In this document: in pieces, positions 15,671 through 19,001 of the stretch
How the letters are laid out: every line of letters starts with the position of its first letter
How positions within the stretch are numbered: the first letter of the stretch is position 1
Source of the DNA: an uncultured Solirubrobacterales bacterium
Lineage (GTDB): Bacteria; Actinomycetota; Thermoleophilia; Solirubrobacterales; Solirubrobacteraceae
Length of the DNA: 19,001 nt
NCBI GenBank assembly: GCA_937973575.1
Contig: CALJKH010000057.1
Span: 1 to 19,001, forward strand
Direction: 5' to 3'
Notes under the pieces: model-generated
What the model was told of the DNA's origin: nothing
The model's input: the letters and a program-made list of their open reading frames with translations, nothing else
The model's database searches: none
Translations under genes and position numbers: made by a program

Positions 15671-18600
15671 ATGACCCCCCGCCGCAAATCAATCCTCGCC
15701 CTCCTGACGATCGCGCTCGTCTCCGCGCTTGCGGTTGACGCGGCACCCTCTGCAACCGAGCGAGTCAGCGTGCTGGCAGGCTTCGACGGCACTATTTCGG
15801 CGATGACCGACCCTGATTCCAACGGCCTCAGGTACGTCGGCGGCACTTTCAAAGGGTTCAACTACTACGACACAGGCCCCGGCGGGGTCGTCGATTCAAC
15901 TAGCGGGGCGATCAACACGTCCTTCCCCAAGATCGCCAGCGGCGGCGTAAATGCCTCCGTCCCGGACGGGTCCGGCGGCTGGTTCATCGGAGGCTCTTTC
16001 CTGAGTGTCGGCGGAACCGCAAAATCACGGATAGCCCACCTCAACTCGGATGGCTCGCTTGACACGACATGGACTGCAGCGATCAGCAACGGCGCCGTCA
16101 ATGCGATGGCGATCTCCGGTGGTGTCCTGTACGTCGGAGGCACATTCACAACGGTCACCGGAAGCACGACCCGGAATCGTCTCGCAGCCTTCAGCACCTC
16201 AGGAACGGGAGCCGTGCAATCGTGGAAGGCCGATGTTGACAGCGATGTGAACGTAATTTCGATATATGGCTCGACTGTCTACTTCGGGGGGTCCTTCACC
16301 CAGGTAAATGCCAGCGGAACCATAGGTGGCAGGACCAAACTTGCCGCGGTGAACACAGACGGCACGCTGAACTCTTGGGCGCCCGGCGTGGTTTCGACAT
16401 CCATATCAGCCATGCTGGCAACATCTACCGCCGTCTATGTCGGGGGCCTGTTCAGCACGACCGGGGGCACCGCGCGCGACAATCTTGCTGCCTTTGACCC
16501 GACAACAGCGGCTGTTGGATCACTCAATATTTCTGTAGCCGGGGGTCAGATCTACACGATGGCAACCTCAGGCTCAAACCTCTACCTTGGAGGCACTTTC
16601 ACCACTCTCGGCGGTTCTACAAGGAACAAGCTTGGCGCAGTTGATCTGAGTACAAGCTCGGGATCGATTTCGTCTTGGAACCCTGCAATCACGGGTTCCT
16701 CGGTCATGAGCATCGTGATCTCAGGAAGCAACATCTACTACGCAGGCAATTTCACAGTGGTGGACGGATACATGCGGCAGAGTGCCGCTGCCACGGACAC
16801 AAGCGGAACACTCCAATCCTGGACTCCGACTTTCGCTGGCACCACTCCCACGGTGTCCAATTTGGCCATACAGGGGTCAAGTTTCTACTGTGGCGGCAGC
16901 TTCACGAAGATGGGCGGCAGCCCGAGGTTCAACATGGCCGCCATAAACTCAGACGGAACGATCAACTCGTGGACTGCTGATACGAACGCCACGGTGAACG
17001 CAATCGCAACAGCCGGAACGACCGTCTACATTGGCGGCAATTTCACCAGTATCAACGGCACCACCCGCAATTACCTTGGCTCAGTTAGTACGGGCGGCAG
17101 CCTCACCTCATGGAATCCAAATCCCAACAGCTTCGTTTACACGCTCTATCCCACGAGTGACAGAATCTATGTCGGCGGAACCTTCACCAGAGTGAACGGC
17201 CCCAGTGGCGCCACTCGAGGCTACGGTGCGGCCTACCTGTTGTCGGACAGCTCCCTGACGACATGGGACCCTGTCGCAAACGCAACCATTCGATCAATAA
17301 AGGTCGTCGGCACCAAGGTCTGGATGGGTGGACTCTTTACGACGCTCAAAGGCAGCTCCCGGAAGTATGTGGGTGCAATTGGAACGGACGGGACAACGTT
17401 GGACGCTTTCAGCGTCACCTTTACCGGGACCAGCTCTCAGATCAATGGGATTGACGTTGACGGTTCCATCATCTACGTCGGAGGCACCTTCGCCACGGTC
17501 GGCGGGAGTTCAATCCCCAACGCAGCGGCAGTTTCAACGACGGACAGCTCAGTTCAGACCGGTTGGAGTCCCAGCCCGGACCAAGCGGTGAACGTCGTCC
17601 GCAAGATTCGGGAGAAGGTTTTCCTCGGTGGCGACTTCACAACCATTAAAGCCACCGCGCGGAACACGTTTGGCGTTGTGAGTGCAACTGACGCATCGCT
17701 TCTCTCCTACAACGCTGCGGTAGTAGGCAGCAGCGTGAAGGCGATCAGCGCAGTCGCGGGGACCGACAAGGTCTGGCTTGGTGGAACCTTCACCTCAGCT
17801 GGAGGCCAGACGATTGGAGGTATGTGGAGCGGCGACTACGACATCACTCCGCCAGCAGCGCCAACAGTCACAGGCCCGACCTCGCCCACGGCATCAACCT
17901 CTCCCAGCATCACCTTTACAGGCGAGGCCGGGGCAACCTTCAAGTGCTCAACCGACGGTGTCAACTACTCGGTCTGTACCTCACCCAAGCAACTGTCTGG
18001 CCTCACATCGGGCAGTTACACCTACTACGTGACAGCGACTGACTCATCCGGAAATACCAGCGATCCCGGCACTGCCACCTGGACTGTCGACGCAACCCCT
18101 CCTGCGGTCCCGACGCTGACCGGCGCGCCGGCAAGCAGCACGACTTCAACATCAGCTTCGATCTCCTTCACGAGTGAGGCGGGCGCGACATTCACCTGCT
18201 CAGTTGACGGCGGTGGATATACGGCCTGTACTTCGCCCAAGTCACTTGTAAGCCTCAGCGACGGCGCCCACAGCCTTGCCGTAAAGGCGACAGATTCCCT
18301 CGGCAACACCAGCACAGCCGCCACGGCTAGCTGGACGATTGACACAACCGGACCCGACGCTCCAACACTCTCAGGAGCACCATCAAGCCGCACCAATTCA
18401 ACCTCAGCCTCGATCTCGTTCACGAGTGAAGTCGGCGCGACGTTCACCTGCTCAGTTGATGGCGGCAGCTACTCAGCGTGTACCTCTCCGAAGAGCCTCT
18501 CCGGGCTCAGCGATGGCGCCCACAGCCTTGCCGTAAAGGCGACAGATTCCCTCGGCAATGTGGGCAGTGCAGCGACAGCCAACTGGACAGTTGACACCAC

Positions 18601-19001
18601 CAACCCCGACGCCCCAACTCTCTCAGGAGCCCCATCAAGCCGCACCAATTCCACGTCGGCTTCGATCAGCTTCACGGCAGAAGCAGGCGCGACTTTCACC
18701 TGCTCAGTAGACGGCGGCAGCTACTCAGCGTGCACCTCTCCGAAGAGCCTCTCCGGCCTCAGCGACGGCTCCCACAGCCTCGCAGTCAAGGCCACAGATC
18801 TGGCGGGCAACACAGGAACTGCCGCAACAGCCAACTGGACAGTTGACACCACCAACCCTGCCGCTCCGACTCTCTCAGGAGCACCCTCAAGCCGCACCAA
18901 TTCAACCTCAGCCTCAATCTCGTTCACGGGTGAGACTGATGCAACCTTCACCTGCTCAGTAGACGGCGGCAGCTACTCAGCGTGCACCTCTCCGAAGAGC
19001 C
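15671..19001 (+). CDS. Large secreted repeat protein: DUF5122-like propeller repeats plus Ig-like repeats (3' end outside window)
   Basis: The frame is open from ATG 15671 to the window end: 1110 codons without a stop. Residues 1-25 look like a Sec signal peptide: basic MTPRRK, hydrophobic ILALLTIALVSALAV, then small residues before probable cleavage near Ala-24/25. Residues about 30-720 hold 14 repeats of 47-52 residues, each with a (V/I)Y-x-GG-x-F(T) strand and often a DG-x-L-x-SW stretch. This resembles delta-60/DUF5122 beta-propeller repeats. From residue 731 there are five Ig-like repeats of 83-84 residues, each with a C-x9-C pair that could form a disulfide outside the cell. Likely a surface or secreted adhesin-like protein; the ligand is unknown. 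The anchor, if any, would be beyond the window. Codon use is looser than in the nuo genes, with at least seven ATA codons. Confidence 0.9.
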   Translation, partial: MTPRRKSILALLTIALVSALAVDAAPSATERVSVLAGFDGTISAMTDPDSNGLRYVGGTFKGFNYYDTGPGGVVDSTSGAINTSFPKIASGGVNASVPDGSGGWFIGGSFLSVGGTAKSRIAHLNSDGSLDTTWTAAISNGAVNAMAISGGVLYVGGTFTTVTGSTTRNRLAAFSTSGTGAVQSWKADVDSDVNVISIYGSTVYFGGSFTQVNASGTIGGRTKLAAVNTDGTLNSWAPGVVSTSISAMLATSTAVYVGGLFSTTGGTARDNLAAFDPTTAAVGSLNISVAGGQIYTMATSGSNLYLGGTFTTLGGSTRNKLGAVDLSTSSGSISSWNPAITGSSVMSIVISGSNIYYAGNFTVVDGYMRQSAAATDTSGTLQSWTPTFAGTTPTVSNLAIQGSSFYCGGSFTKMGGSPRFNMAAINSDGTINSWTADTNATVNAIATAGTTVYIGGNFTSINGTTRNYLGSVSTGGSLTSWNPNPNSFVYTLYPTSDRIYVGGTFTRVNGPSGATRGYGAAYLLSDSSLTTWDPVANATIRSIKVVGTKVWMGGLFTTLKGSSRKYVGAIGTDGTTLDAFSVTFTGTSSQINGIDVDGSIIYVGGTFATVGGSSIPNAAAVSTTDSSVQTGWSPSPDQAVNVVRKIREKVFLGGDFTTIKATARNTFGVVSATDASLLSYNAAVVGSSVKAISAVAGTDKVWLGGTFTSAGGQTIGGMWSGDYDITPPAAPTVTGPTSPTASTSPSITFTGEAGATFKCSTDGVNYSVCTSPKQLSGLTSGSYTYYVTATDSSGNTSDPGTATWTVDATPPAVPTLTGAPASSTTSTSASISFTSEAGATFTCSVDGGGYTACTSPKSLVSLSDGAHSLAVKATDSLGNTSTAATASWTIDTTGPDAPTLSGAPSSRTNSTSASISFTSEVGATFTCSVDGGSYSACTSPKSLSGLSDGAHSLAVKATDSLGNVGSAATANWTVDTTNPDAPTLSGAPSSRTNSTSASISFTAEAGATFTCSVDGGSYSACTSPKSLSGLSDGSHSLAVKATDLAGNTGTAATANWTVDTTNPAAPTLSGAPSSRTNSTSASISFTGETDATFTCSVDGGSYSACTSPKS
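15833..17794 (+). repeat. 14 propeller-blade-like coding repeats
   Basis: The aromatic codon before the GG motif falls at 15833, 15980, 16130, 16280, 16436, 16583, 16736, 16886, 17027, 17168, 17321, 17474, 17621 and 17774. Spacing is 141-156 bases. Examples are YVGGTFT, WFIGGSF, VYVGGLF and VWLGGTF. At DNA level the copies are well diverged, so this is an old duplication. Copy 8 reads FYCGGSF, with a lone cysteine (Cys-407). Confidence 0.85.
17861..19001 (+). repeat. Tandem Ig-like coding repeats, near-identical DNA
   Basis: Repeat units begin at 17861, 18110, 18362, 18614 and 18866 (periods 249, 252, 252, 252 bases); the fifth is cut by the window end. Each encodes the pattern PTLSGAP...FTCSVDGG...CTSP...LSDG.HSLAVKATD..GN...A...WTVD. 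Units 3 to 5 differ at few positions, while unit 1 is clearly older and more diverged. Confidence 0.9.

Noticed and set aside
18025..18951. A row of similar reverse-strand reading frames (starting near 18447, 18699 and 18951)
   Set aside because: They are the antisense of the Ig-like coding repeats. Their similarity to each other comes from the repeats, and they have no ribosome binding sites or family features.

Overview
The window reads as one strand of a high-GC actinobacterial-type chromosome: all fourteen genes are on the plus strand, with about 60% G+C judged by eye. It falls into two parts. Positions 1 to 13135 hold most of an operon for the proton-pumping NADH:quinone oxidoreductase (respiratory complex I), in the usual order nuoD-E-F-G-H-I-J-K-L-M-N. 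nuoA, nuoB and nuoC would lie upstream, outside the window. Neighbouring nuo genes overlap by 1 to 4 bases or are 1 to 9 bases apart, so translational coupling is likely. Five of them (F, G, H, I, K) start at GTG or TTG. The lineage is inferred from gene style and protein wording only; a Thermoleophilia-like actinobacterium is my best guess and is not proven.

The nuo genes give all three modules of the enzyme. NuoE/F/G form the NADH-oxidising arm with FMN and the Fe-S chain, NuoD/I connect to the quinone site, and NuoH/J/K/L/M/N form the membrane arm. The Cys and His cluster ligands are intact throughout. In the membrane arm, NuoN keeps the TM5 glutamate, NuoM has aspartate there and NuoL has alanine. 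That is a notable departure from the textbook antiporter-like subunits.

After nuoN comes a 525-residue protein built from two ThyX-like halves (13201-14778), each with a differently altered signature motif. Its only possible upstream start lies just after an in-frame stop, with a -10-like hexamer 9 bases away and no ribosome binding site, which suggests a leaderless mRNA. A TetR-family regulator follows (14844-15452), then a hairpin.

The last part (15671 to the window end, unfinished) encodes a very large secreted or surface protein. It has a signal peptide, 14 regular repeats of 47-52 residues that look like beta-propeller blades (DUF5122/delta-60 style), and then at least five 83-84-residue Ig-like repeats whose DNA is nearly identical. 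Just upstream is the most unusual non-coding element: five copies of an 8-bp core (TTCCAGAA-like) at an exact 13-bp period, with unrelated spacers. This looks like a multi-site operator or iteron-type array that could control the surface protein gene.
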